A stretch of DNA of 16,454 nucleotides. Source: Candidatus Bathycorpusculum fermentans (GTDB taxonomy: Archaea > Thermoproteota > Bathyarchaeia > Bathyarchaeales > Bathycorpusculaceae). A model generated the notes under the pieces. That model saw nothing but the letters and a program-made list of their open reading frames with translations, did not search any database and was not told where the DNA came from. Positions 1 through 7,348 of this stretch are shown here, one piece after another. The position numbers and the translations under genes are program-made. Each line of letters begins with the position of its first letter. Position 1 is the first letter of the stretch. The DNA is taken from contig WRGM01000148.1 of assembly GCA_009787175.1 (NCBI GenBank), positions 1 to 16,454 on the forward strand, written 5' to 3'.

Positions 1-284
1 CGTTACGCATATGGCACGCTGTCACCACCACAAACTTGTTCCAACAACTACAAAACACCGCAACAAGTATATTTAGGTAACCACTCTCATGTAACAATCC
101 TGTTAATTTCAAGTGTTTTAGCTAGGTTAGTGTACTAGTATTAAGCGTAAGATGTTCATGGTGACTCTTGATGTTACTATACTTGAAAAAAAAATCCTCT
201 TCTAAAAGTAAGTGCTTTTGCTTGGGTTTTTGCAGGAAGTCTCTTGCCGATTTGTTGCTAAAAACTGTTATTTTTTCATGGTCC
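1..284. other. Left flank without an identifiable gene
   Basis: No recognisable gene. All three forward frames are open for the first 70 or so bases (one to a TAG at 136-138), so a gene tail running in from the left cannot be assigned to a frame. The reverse strand has frequent stops here. From about 140 to 284 I see only T/G-rich sequence and an A9 run at 186-194 that would act as a U-tract for the leftward operon. Confidence 0.5.
186..194 (-). terminator. Probable U-tract terminator of the leftward operon
   Basis: A run of nine A on the + strand is read as nine U in a leftward transcript, about 90 nt beyond the hemD stop. Archaeal termination relies on U-rich tracts, often without a hairpin, and I see no strong stem next to it. 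Assignment as the operon end is inference from position. Confidence 0.45.
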
Positions 285-1136
285 TTAAAGTGTTGTCTGT
301 GTAAACTGTTTTGTTTTTTTCCAGTGTTCTTCTAGGGCGTTTAGGGCTTCTTCGAATAGGTAGTTTTTTGGTGTTACATCGACTTTTATGTTGAGTTCTT
401 TTAGTGCTTGTGCGGTGGTTGGGCCTATTGCTACGGTTGTTGTTTTTTCTGTTATTATTTTTTGTATTTGTTGTATTGGTGTTTTTTCGGTGAGCATTTT
501 GAAAATGTTTTTTGCGCTTAGTCCGCTGCCGAAGAGGATTGCGTTTATTTGTCCATTTATTAGGTCGTTGTGGAATTTGTTTTTTAGTTCTTCATTTATT
601 GGTATGTTTGATTCGTATACATGTATTTCTTGTACGTTTGCGCCCATGTTGGCTAGTTGGTTATTTAATGTTGGGGTGGCGCTTGTTGTTCTTGGGATTC
701 TGATATTTTTGCCTTTTATGTCTTTGTCTTTTAGGGCTTCTAGGAGTCCTTCTGAGCTGTATTTTTCTGGGATTAGGTCTACGTGTATGTTGTATGTTTC
801 AAGTTCTTGTGCTGTTCGCGGACCGACACCTATTACAAACGTTTTTGCCAATCCCGTGCGTAGCGTGTCTGTTTGGTTTATGTTTTGGGCTGCTTCGTAG
901 AGGTGTTTGACTCCGTTTGTGCTCATTAGTATAACGTAGTCTACTGTGCCTGTTGTTAGTTCTGTTATGAATTGTTTTACGTGTTCTGTGTTGTTTAGGG
1001 GTTTTATTTCTATAGCTGGTATATAGTACGGTATGCCGCCTCTGGCATGTATGAGTTGTCCTGCTTCTTCTGCCTGTCCTGCTGGACGTGTTAAGGCGAT
1101 GACTTTATTTTTTAAGAGAGAGGCTGTTTGAACCAT
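285..1136 (-). CDS. hemD: Uroporphyrinogen-III synthase
   Basis: Cyclises hydroxymethylbilane with D-ring inversion to give uroporphyrinogen III, the last common step before the heme/siroheme/corrin branches; cytosolic. The 283-residue product has the two-lobed HemD pattern: VIALTRPAGQAEE near the N-terminus, VILMSTNGVKHLYEAA around residue 70, IGVGPRTAQEL near 102, VPEKYSSEGLLEAL-like text near 122 (here LIPEKYSSEGL), IRIPRTTSATPTL near 146, and AIGPTTAQALKELNI near 235. The family is poorly conserved, so identity rests on these short motifs plus position after hemC and cobA. It overlaps the end of cobA by 25 nt and begins at ATG preceded by GGAAG. It is the last gene of the leftward operon. 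The coding strand is extremely A+C-rich (over 80% in parts), unlike upstream hemC/hemL, and the protein is correspondingly rich in Thr, Lys, Asn and Gln. Confidence 0.9.
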   Translation of the reverse strand: MVQTASLLKNKVIALTRPAGQAEEAGQLIHARGGIPYYIPAIEIKPLNNTEHVKQFITELTTGTVDYVILMSTNGVKHLYEAAQNINQTDTLRTGLAKTFVIGVGPRTAQELETYNIHVDLIPEKYSSEGLLEALKDKDIKGKNIRIPRTTSATPTLNNQLANMGANVQEIHVYESNIPINEELKNKFHNDLINGQINAILFGSGLSAKNIFKMLTEKTPIQQIQKIITEKTTTVAIGPTTAQALKELNIKVDVTPKNYLFEEALNALEEHWKKTKQFTQTTL

Positions 1137-1870
1137 GCTAGTTTTCTTCCTAAATCTGCTACTTCACCTATTAGGATAATTGAAGGGGGCTTAAAGTTGT
1201 CTTTTTTAGCTTTATCAATAATTGTTTCTAATGTTGCAATTACGGTGCGCTGCTGTGGTAATGTTCCTGATTCTATCATGGCAACGGGTTTATCCGGTTT
1301 TACTCCGCCTTTTAGCATTTTATTTACAATCCCCTCTAAGGATTCAACACCCATTAAAATTACCATAGTGTCCACGGCGTTGGCAATTTTTACCCAGTCA
1401 ACAGGTTTTTCCGCTTCCCCAGCGCGATGACCTGTAATTATAGCTACGGAAGCCGCGTAATCTCTATGTGTTAAAGGTATACCTGCATACATAGGCGCTG
1501 CAACACTGCTACTAATGCCCGGTATCACTTCGAAAGAGATACCTTCTGCCACTAACGCCTCAACCTCTTCACCACCCCTACCAAAAATAAACGGATCACC
1601 CCCCTTCAAACGCACAATAACTCCGCCCTCTTTTGCCTTCTCTACAATTAACTCTGTAATCTTATCCTGCGGCACCTCATGCATCCCTGTCCGCTTACCC
1701 ACAAATAAACGCTCAGCCGCAACTGGAGCAATATTTAATACCTCATCACTAACCCCTAATCGGTCATAAATAACAATATCTGCAGACTTTAATGTTTCAA
1801 CTGCTTTAACCGTTAACAATTTAGGATCACCTGGACCTGCACCAATGAGATAAACTTTACCATACACCAT
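1112..1870 (-). CDS. cobA: Uroporphyrinogen-III C-methyltransferase (SUMT)
   Basis: Uses two S-adenosylmethionines to methylate uroporphyrinogen III at C2 and C7, giving precorrin-2, the entry to siroheme and corrins. The 252-residue product shows the classical SUMT order: the Gly-rich LIGAGPGDPKLLT at residues 8-20, DIVIYDRL, the signature VRLKGGDPFIFGRGGEE near residue 87, and VIPGISSSVAAPMYAGIPLT. I chose the ATG at 1870 because homologues begin a few residues before the Gly-rich loop; an upstream in-frame start at 1906 would add 12 residues encoded inside hemC. With this start the gene overlaps hemC by 14 nt and hemD by 25 nt. Base composition switches within the gene: the 5' half is T+G-rich on the coding strand and the last third is A+C-rich. 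No fused HemD or CysG domain is present, so this is the stand-alone form. Confidence 0.95.
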   Translation of the reverse strand: MVYGKVYLIGAGPGDPKLLTVKAVETLKSADIVIYDRLGVSDEVLNIAPVAAERLFVGKRTGMHEVPQDKITELIVEKAKEGGVIVRLKGGDPFIFGRGGEEVEALVAEGISFEVIPGISSSVAAPMYAGIPLTHRDYAASVAIITGHRAGEAEKPVDWVKIANAVDTMVILMGVESLEGIVNKMLKGGVKPDKPVAMIESGTLPQQRTVIATLETIIDKAKKDNFKPPSIILIGEVADLGRKLAWFKQPLS

Positions 1871-2795
1871 ACTTTTCACGCCACTCCCTTTCAATATCTT
1901 CTGCACCCTGCATTAATAACTCTTCACCAACTCTATAACCTAACTCTTCCGCTTGACAAAGAGCACCTGTTGCGGAGGCACAAATTTTCTTTCGCTCATT
2001 AAGAGAATAAATTGAACCATAAACCGTTAACATATCCCCTGATACCTGTCCAACAGCACCAATAGGCACACGACAGCCACCTGCAAGCTTTAAAACTAGA
2101 CAACGCTCAGCTGTAATCTCCGCACGCGTAACCTTATCTTCAACTGACTGCAAAACATCAATTAAATCTGTGTTACCCTCCTTAGCTACTATAGCAATTG
2201 CTCCCTGCCCAGCAGCAGACGGAAAATCCTCCAAAGATAGCCGTTGTGTCATTTGACTTGTTATATTCATCCGCTCAAGCCCCGCTTCCGCAATTACAAT
2301 ACCCGCCAATTCACCACGTTGCACTTTACCCATTCTCGTATCTACATTACCTCGAATTGGTTCAACTTCTAAATCAGACCGTATATACTTAATCTCAGCT
2401 AACCGTCTCAAACTACCCGTGCCAACAACCGCTCCCTTAGGCAAATCCTCAAGTTTTATGCCGTTAGAAATAAAAACATCGCAAGGCGAATCACGCTTAG
2501 GAACCGCAGCAAGAACGGTACCTGACTGCTGCTCTACTATAGGCACATCTTTTAAGCTATGAACTGCAAAATCAATCTCACCAGATGCAACCTCTTGATC
2601 AATCTCTCTCTCAAAGATACCCTTAGCATCAATACTAAAAAGCGGCTTACCATGCTCTCTATCACCTTCAGTCTTAATTACCTTAAGCTTAAAATTAACC
2701 TTAGGATGCATCTGCCGAATCTGCTCAAGCGTACGACCAGTCTGCGCTAAAGCAAGCTTACTACCCCTAGTACCAACAGTATACACTACCATCAT
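1857..2795 (-). CDS. hemC: Porphobilinogen deaminase (hydroxymethylbilane synthase)
   Basis: Polymerises four porphobilinogens into hydroxymethylbilane on a covalently bound dipyrromethane cofactor. The 312-residue product has the full set of motifs: GTRGSKLALAQT near the N-terminus, AVHSLKDVP with the expected catalytic Asp (residue 83), VGTGSLRRLAEI, IRGNVDTRMGKV at about 147-158, and LAGGCRVPIGA with the cofactor-binding Cys at about residue 241, all at the spacing of the family. The start is the ATG at 2795, one base after the hemL stop (TGA-T-ATG), giving standard length; a longer in-frame start at 2843 would lie inside hemL. A GAGAGATGAT stretch before the ATG may serve as ribosome binding site. 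The gene sits between hemL and cobA in pathway order and its end overlaps cobA. Confidence 0.97.
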   Translation of the reverse strand: MMVVYTVGTRGSKLALAQTGRTLEQIRQMHPKVNFKLKVIKTEGDREHGKPLFSIDAKGIFEREIDQEVASGEIDFAVHSLKDVPIVEQQSGTVLAAVPKRDSPCDVFISNGIKLEDLPKGAVVGTGSLRRLAEIKYIRSDLEVEPIRGNVDTRMGKVQRGELAGIVIAEAGLERMNITSQMTQRLSLEDFPSAAGQGAIAIVAKEGNTDLIDVLQSVEDKVTRAEITAERCLVLKLAGGCRVPIGAVGQVSGDMLTVYGSIYSLNERKKICASATGALCQAEELGYRVGEELLMQGAEDIEREWREKYGVW

Positions 2796-2796
2796 A

Positions 2797-4095
2797 TCAT
2801 CTCTCTCTAGACGCCACAGATAAGGCCTTATCAAACGCTTCAATAGTACATTTTATATCTTCAGGTAAATGAGCTGTTGAGGTAAAACATGCCTCAAATT
2901 GTGACGGAGGAATAAATACTCCCTGTTTAAGAAGCTCATTAAAATATGCATTAAACATTTTCACATTAGACAATTTCGCACAAGCATAATCCACAACAGC
3001 ATGGTTAGTGAAAAAAACCTGATACAACGAGGCTATATTATACACCTGCACAGGTAACTTGTAATTCTTCGATAAATCCAATAATGCCACACTTAACTCT
3101 CTAGCCGCCTTTTCTAACTGCGGATAAATTTCACTCTTTCTCTTCTCCAAAATACTTAACACCGCATAACCCGCAACAGCAGAAATAGGATTACCACTAA
3201 AAGTCCCCGCCTGATAAACCCCACCAACAGGCGATATGTGTTGCATAATCTCTGCTTTACCTCCAAAAGCCGCAACTGGAAAACCGCCACCAAGCACTTT
3301 ACCCAGAGTCGCCATATCTGGTTTAACATTAAAATACTCCTGAGCACCACCTAACGCAAGACGAAAACCCGTTATAATTTCGTCAAAAATAAGCACCACA
3401 CCATATTTACTAGTTAACTTACGCAGACTAGATAGGTAATCAGACTTTGGTAATATTAAACCAACATTTGCAAGAACCGGCTCAACGATTACCGCCGCTA
3501 TATCATTACCCTCACGCTCTAACACCTTCTCAACAGCAGCAACATCATTGTAAGGCAAAACAATAGTGTTCTTTGTAGTATCCTCTGGAACACCTAAAGA
3601 GTTAGGCGTACCAAAAGTCGCTGCACCCGAACCCGCTTTAACTAACACATTATCATGCGAACCATGAAAACAGCCTTCAAATTTTATAATCTTTTTACGA
3701 CCCGTATACCCCCTTGCCACACGTATAGCATGCATTGTAGCCTCTGTCCCCGTATTAACAAGCCGCATCATCTCCATACAGGGAGACACCTTTTTTATCA
3801 ACTCTGCAAATTTCACTTCCTGCTCAGTAGGAACACCGTAAAGAGAACCCTTCACCAACTGAGCCTTAACAGCTTCTATAACCTCTGGACAAGCATGACC
3901 AAACAACATGGCACCATACGCGTTACAGTAGTCAATGTAGACTTTACCATCAACATCATATAGTTTAGAGCCTTTCGCATATTCAACAAAGAACGGATAC
4001 GGAGAGAACGCACGAACAGGACTATTTACGCCCCCAGGCAAAACACTTTTCGCGCTCTCAAAGAGCACCTGAGATCTACTTTTACTTTCACTCAA
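2797..4095 (-). CDS. hemL: Glutamate-1-semialdehyde 2,1-aminomutase
   Basis: PLP enzyme that converts glutamate-1-semialdehyde, made by HemA, to 5-aminolevulinate, the second step of the C5 pathway. At 432 residues it has the usual length. Visible motifs are LPGGVNSPVRAF near residue 19, the cofactor-site NTGTEATMHAIRVAR near 114 (most relatives have NSGTEA), EGCFHGSHDN near 140, LIFDEIITGFR at about 235-245 with the PLP-pyridine Asp, and LGKVLGGGFPVAAFGG with the Schiff-base Lys at residue 266. Translation appears to start at TTG: the junction with hemB reads TAA-T-TTG, and there is no ATG near the N-terminus. A weak GGTTGA lies six bases before it. The end abuts hemC. Identity is very secure; only the exact start is inferred. 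Confidence 0.97.
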   Translation of the reverse strand: MSESKSRSQVLFESAKSVLPGGVNSPVRAFSPYPFFVEYAKGSKLYDVDGKVYIDYCNAYGAMLFGHACPEVIEAVKAQLVKGSLYGVPTEQEVKFAELIKKVSPCMEMMRLVNTGTEATMHAIRVARGYTGRKKIIKFEGCFHGSHDNVLVKAGSGAATFGTPNSLGVPEDTTKNTIVLPYNDVAAVEKVLEREGNDIAAVIVEPVLANVGLILPKSDYLSSLRKLTSKYGVVLIFDEIITGFRLALGGAQEYFNVKPDMATLGKVLGGGFPVAAFGGKAEIMQHISPVGGVYQAGTFSGNPISAVAGYAVLSILEKRKSEIYPQLEKAARELSVALLDLSKNYKLPVQVYNIASLYQVFFTNHAVVDYACAKLSNVKMFNAYFNELLKQGVFIPPSQFEACFTSTAHLPEDIKCTIEAFDKALSVASRER

Positions 4096-4096
4096 A

Positions 4097-5080
4097 TTAC
4101 TTCAACCAATCTTTTACATTTTTAGTATGATACGTAATTATCAAATCAGCACCTGCACGCTTAATACCCGTCAAAGTCTCCCGCACAATATCTGCCTCAT
4201 CAACCCAACCATTTAAAGCCGCCGCTTTAACCATAGAGTACTCACCACTCACATTATAGGCAACTATAGGCACATCAAAACTAGCCTTTGCAAGACTTAT
4301 AATATCCAAATACGCCAACGCAGGCTTAACCATTAACATATCAGCCCCCTCACTTATATCAAGCTCCATCTCACGCAACGCCTCATGAACACTACTACCC
4401 TGACTCATCTGATAACTCTGACGATTACCAAACTTTGGCGCAGACTCAGCAGCATCACGAAACGGACCATAAAACGCTGAAGCATACTTGGCAGAATAAG
4501 CCAAAATAGGCACCTGCTCAAAACCTGACTCATCTAAAAACTCACGAATCGCAAAAACTTGACCATCCATCATCGCTGAAGGAGCAACTATATCCACACC
4601 GGCTTCAACTTGACTTACCGCAGTCTTACCTAACAGCTCCAAAGTATCATCATTTAGAACCTCACAATACTTCTTATCTATGATCCCACAATGACCATGA
4701 TTTGTATACTCACATAAACAGACATCACCAATTATGACAAGCTCATCCTTAAACCGCGACTTAATCTCCCATGCAGCCTTTTGTACAACACCATTTTTCG
4801 CATACGCCCCTGAACCCATTTCATCCTTTTCTGCAGGAATACCAAATAAAAGTACACTTTTCACACCCTGCTCAAGCGCCGCTTTCCCCTCCTCGACAAC
4901 CTTGTCAAGCGGATAACGGAAATAACCTGGCATAGTCGCTATAGGCACAGGCTCTGATATGGTTTCATCTGCAAAAATTGGATAAATCAAGTTGCTTGGT
5001 TGAATTTGAACTTGCTTTAGCATTGTTCGCAATGCTTTCGTCCTGCGAAGTCTTCTCATACGTACATTTGGAAAACTCAT
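4097..5080 (-). CDS. hemB: Porphobilinogen synthase (5-aminolevulinate dehydratase)
   Basis: Condenses two 5-aminolevulinates to porphobilinogen. The 327-residue product carries both active-site lysines in context: AYSAKYASAFYGPFRDA (Lys198) and MLMVKPALAYLDII (Lys252). It also has the cysteine-rich zinc site DVCLCEYTNHGHCG with Cys121, Cys123 and Cys131, which marks the zinc-dependent class rather than the Asp-rich magnesium class. The N-terminal RMRRLRRTKALRTM and the YPIFADE segment are typical. The gene starts at ATG overlapping the upstream stop as TAATG, with a strong AAGGAGG about ten bases upstream, and ends one base before hemL. It is the third gene of the leftward operon. Confidence 0.97.
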   Translation of the reverse strand: MSFPNVRMRRLRRTKALRTMLKQVQIQPSNLIYPIFADETISEPVPIATMPGYFRYPLDKVVEEGKAALEQGVKSVLLFGIPAEKDEMGSGAYAKNGVVQKAAWEIKSRFKDELVIIGDVCLCEYTNHGHCGIIDKKYCEVLNDDTLELLGKTAVSQVEAGVDIVAPSAMMDGQVFAIREFLDESGFEQVPILAYSAKYASAFYGPFRDAAESAPKFGNRQSYQMSQGSSVHEALREMELDISEGADMLMVKPALAYLDIISLAKASFDVPIVAYNVSGEYSMVKAAALNGWVDEADIVRETLTGIKRAGADLIITYHTKNVKDWLK

Positions 5081-5739
5081 TATTCATTAACCTCCTTATT
5101 TTGCACAAATTTGAGAGCTAACTCTTTAGCTCCACAAATGTTACCTTCCCTTAAAGCATGTTTAACATCAACATTATTAAGTATCTCTTTTAAAAACCTA
5201 CTACGCACCCGCTGATCAGAAATGCAGCCTTTAAACACATCCCGCAAATACGCCTGCAATTCTATCTCTAATAAATCCTCCCGCGTCACAAGACCTTCAA
5301 TTCTCTGCCGCAACTCCTTCGCCATAGCCGGACTCTTACCACCCGTAGATACAGCAATTTTAACATTATCACCAACATGCGCAACAGCAGGAAAAATAAA
5401 ATCACACAAAGAAGGATCCGACACACTATATACTATACACCCAGCATCCTTCGCAGATACCACAAGTTGCCTATTTAACTCTAAATCATCCGTAACAGCT
5501 AACAACATATCCGGCATTGGATTTAACTGCTCAATAAACTTTTTCACATCAACAATTCGCATCTGCTTTAAACTTATCCTGCCCTGCACTGCAATACTCT
5601 TTACACCCTCAGAAAACTCGCTACTAACAATAGTTATCTCTGCAGTGCTACCCAAAAAATTCTGAAGTTTACGATAACCCTCAGCCCCCCCACCTACTAC
5701 AACAACCTTTTTCTCATTAACATTAAAATCTATAAACAA
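5080..5739 (-). CDS. Precorrin-2 dehydrogenase / possible sirohydrochlorin ferrochelatase
   Basis: Siroheme-synthase N-domain family (Met8p, CysG-N, SirC). It oxidises precorrin-2 to sirohydrochlorin with NAD+, and in some members also inserts the metal. The 219-residue product has an N-terminal Rossmann fold with VVVVGGGAEGYRKLQNFL at 12-29, LLAVTDDLELNRQL near 80, the central VYSVSDPSLCDFIFPAV at 103-119 in which Asp108 lines up with the Asp proposed to be catalytic in CysG and Met8p, and the family's STGGKSPAMAKELRQRIE near 131. The C-terminal helical part is shorter and less typical. Start is TTG at 5739, with AGGAG five bases upstream, eight bases after the preceding stop. The dedicated CbiX in the other operon suggests cobalt insertion is done there, so this protein may act mainly as the dehydrogenase; that division of labour is inference. 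Confidence 0.88.
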   Translation of the reverse strand: MFIDFNVNEKKVVVVGGGAEGYRKLQNFLGSTAEITIVSSEFSEGVKSIAVQGRISLKQMRIVDVKKFIEQLNPMPDMLLAVTDDLELNRQLVVSAKDAGCIVYSVSDPSLCDFIFPAVAHVGDNVKIAVSTGGKSPAMAKELRQRIEGLVTREDLLEIELQAYLRDVFKGCISDQRVRSRFLKEILNNVDVKHALREGNICGAKELALKFVQNKEVNE

Positions 5740-5747
5740 TGCTGCTC

Positions 5748-7301
5748 CTACTCCACCCTGCTAGAAAAGTTACTTGGATAATTAATTAAAAGTTTTTTAA
5801 ATTTCTCAACAAACGCAGCATAATCCACACTATTCTGACTGGGCGCTTTCGCCAACTTTACTAGTCGCTCAAGGTCTATGTAACGCTCAGCAACATCTAA
5901 AGCTTGAACACCAAAATCATTATAACAAATTTCAACCTCAGGAATCATACCACGCCGCTCAAACCTCATATTAGGCACAACACCTAAAAGCCGAACACCC
6001 ACATTCTCCAATGCCTGCCTTATAACCAAATTATCCTCCTCTGTAAGATAACTAGTACTCATCTTGTTAAGAATCACACCTACAGGATTAACCCCCAACA
6101 ACCGTAACGTATTAACATAATTTAAAACATTAACTAAACCACCCTCAACACCTTCCTTATCACAGGTAACAATCACAATAACAGACGCCCCCAAAGAAGC
6201 CGCAACCTCCAAAGTCGACGCAGGACGAGAAATTTTGCCATTCAACAACCCCGTAAAAGCACTCATAGCACCCTCAACAAAAAGAAAATCATGCACACCA
6301 CACGCCTGCGAAATAGCCTCCTGCATAGACAACCAACCACTCTCACCAATTTTAATTGACGCAAAACTCTGCATAGACCCCTTAACTAAATAAAGCGCTG
6401 GCACAGAATCACGCACATCCCCACCAATCTTAATCAACCCAACATTGTACCCCCTCCTCTTCAACGCCCCCGCCATACCCGTAACCAGAAAAGTCTTACC
6501 AGAACCACTACCTAAAGCAGTAACCAACACCATAACAGGTGACTTCTTAACTGCAACAGATGTTGGGTAAATGTTAGTATTAATCCCTATCTCACCTTTT
6601 ATCCCAGAAACCAGCTTAGCGTTAACCTTCCTAATCTCCTCAAGCTCCACCTGATTTACATCCAACGCCTCCATGAGACTCTCTATAAGTATAGGATTCC
6701 TATCAAGCAATGCATGCACAAAAACACCTACAACATTACCCTCTCTATTAGCAACACCCGAAACCAAATCCTGAGGCATTTTCCGATAATTCACACGCTG
6801 AACATGAGAAACAAGCACACTTCTTGAGTCACCCTGCAAAATAACCTTACCATACGTATGACAATGAAACCCTAAAACTTCCTTATCAATAATATCACTA
6901 AGAAAACTCTTACCAACAACATGAGCATTAACCTGATCAGTACAAACAAGCGGCTGAACTTCAACATCAATCAAACCCAACCCCTCCCTTACAATCGGAA
7001 CAGTAGACAACCGCCCAACATCAGTTCGCTTCGCAAGCACCTGCAAACCCGAACAAATACCTAAAATAAACTTTCCCGCATCAGCCATCTTTAATATTTC
7101 CCGCGAAACAACCGGGTTAACACTTTGAGACTCAATTAAACTACCGCCTGGAATAATCATCATATCTAAGATATCACTGGCAGGTTTTCCATCTACTTGC
7201 CCATCTTTACCTACCAAGTCAGTTGGTAAGTTCCCAAAGTCTTCAAAGCACGGTAAAGCACCGGGAAGATATACTAAACCTATTCTTCGTCGAATTGGCA
7301 C
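5748..7301 (-). CDS. Domain-swapped CobQ/CbiA-like amidotransferase (GATase then ATPase)
   Basis: Probably an ATP- and glutamine-dependent amidase of corrinoid or related tetrapyrrole carboxylates. Residues 1-215 resemble the CobQ-type class I glutamine amidotransferase: MIIPGGS at 48-54, the nucleophile elbow GICSGLQVLAK with Cys83, GLGLIDVEVQPL near 107, GFHCHTYGKV at 144-153 where CobQ proteins have a GYEIH-like motif, and GVFVHALLD with His196. After a linker, residues 255-485 form a CbiA/dethiobiotin-synthetase-like ATPase: P-loop ALGSGSGKTF at 262-271, KIGGDVRDSVPALYL, VEGAMSAFTGL at 342-352, VIVIVTCDKEG and GVILNKM. Canonical CbiA and CbiP have the opposite order (ATPase first), and the RHLGL-type motif of CbiA is replaced by PEVEICY. 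Start is GTG with GGAGAG upstream; it is the first gene of the leftward operon. Substrate is unknown: cobyrinate a,c-diamidation, cobyric acid synthesis or a Cfb-like reaction are all possible. Confidence 0.75.
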   Translation of the reverse strand: MPIRRRIGLVYLPGALPCFEDFGNLPTDLVGKDGQVDGKPASDILDMMIIPGGSLIESQSVNPVVSREILKMADAGKFILGICSGLQVLAKRTDVGRLSTVPIVREGLGLIDVEVQPLVCTDQVNAHVVGKSFLSDIIDKEVLGFHCHTYGKVILQGDSRSVLVSHVQRVNYRKMPQDLVSGVANREGNVVGVFVHALLDRNPILIESLMEALDVNQVELEEIRKVNAKLVSGIKGEIGINTNIYPTSVAVKKSPVMVLVTALGSGSGKTFLVTGMAGALKRRGYNVGLIKIGGDVRDSVPALYLVKGSMQSFASIKIGESGWLSMQEAISQACGVHDFLFVEGAMSAFTGLLNGKISRPASTLEVAASLGASVIVIVTCDKEGVEGGLVNVLNYVNTLRLLGVNPVGVILNKMSTSYLTEEDNLVIRQALENVGVRLLGVVPNMRFERRGMIPEVEICYNDFGVQALDVAERYIDLERLVKLAKAPSQNSVDYAAFVEKFKKLLINYPSNFSSRVE

Positions 7302-7335
7302 AAAAGCTCTCCAGCGTTAATTTACGGAAGGCTTA

Positions 7336-7343
7336 TATTTAAA
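7336..7343 (-). promoter_or_regulatory. Box A (TTTAAATA) of the leftward operon, possibly shared by both operons
   Basis: Read leftward this is an exact TTTAAATA. It is centred about 26 bases before position 7313, which would leave a leader of about 12 nt containing GGAGAG before the GTG at 7301. The surrounding CTTATATTTAAAG (7332-7344) is also TATA-like rightward, where a start site about 26 bases on would fall near the ATG at 7364. Spacing rules are established for archaeal promoters; activity is inferred. Confidence 0.55.
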
Positions 7344-7348
7344 GTCGC

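Noticed and set aside
1..138. Coding tail entering from the left edge
   Set aside because: All three forward frames are open at the start and none gives recognisable protein sequence, so no frame can be preferred.
388..900. Open forward frame of 170 codons opposite hemD
   Set aside because: It is a shadow of hemD: the strong T/G bias removes stop codons from the opposite strand. It encodes low-complexity Val/Phe/Ser/Cys-rich text without known motifs or a ribosome binding site.
5222..5665. Open forward frame of 147 codons opposite the precorrin-2 dehydrogenase gene
   Set aside because: The reverse frame is a clear family member; the forward product is Ser/Thr/Pro-rich with no motif.
7302..7348. 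Cobalamin riboswitch or other structured leader between the operons
   Set aside because: The gap is only 47 bp, far too short for a cobalamin riboswitch, and no B12-box-like sequence is visible.
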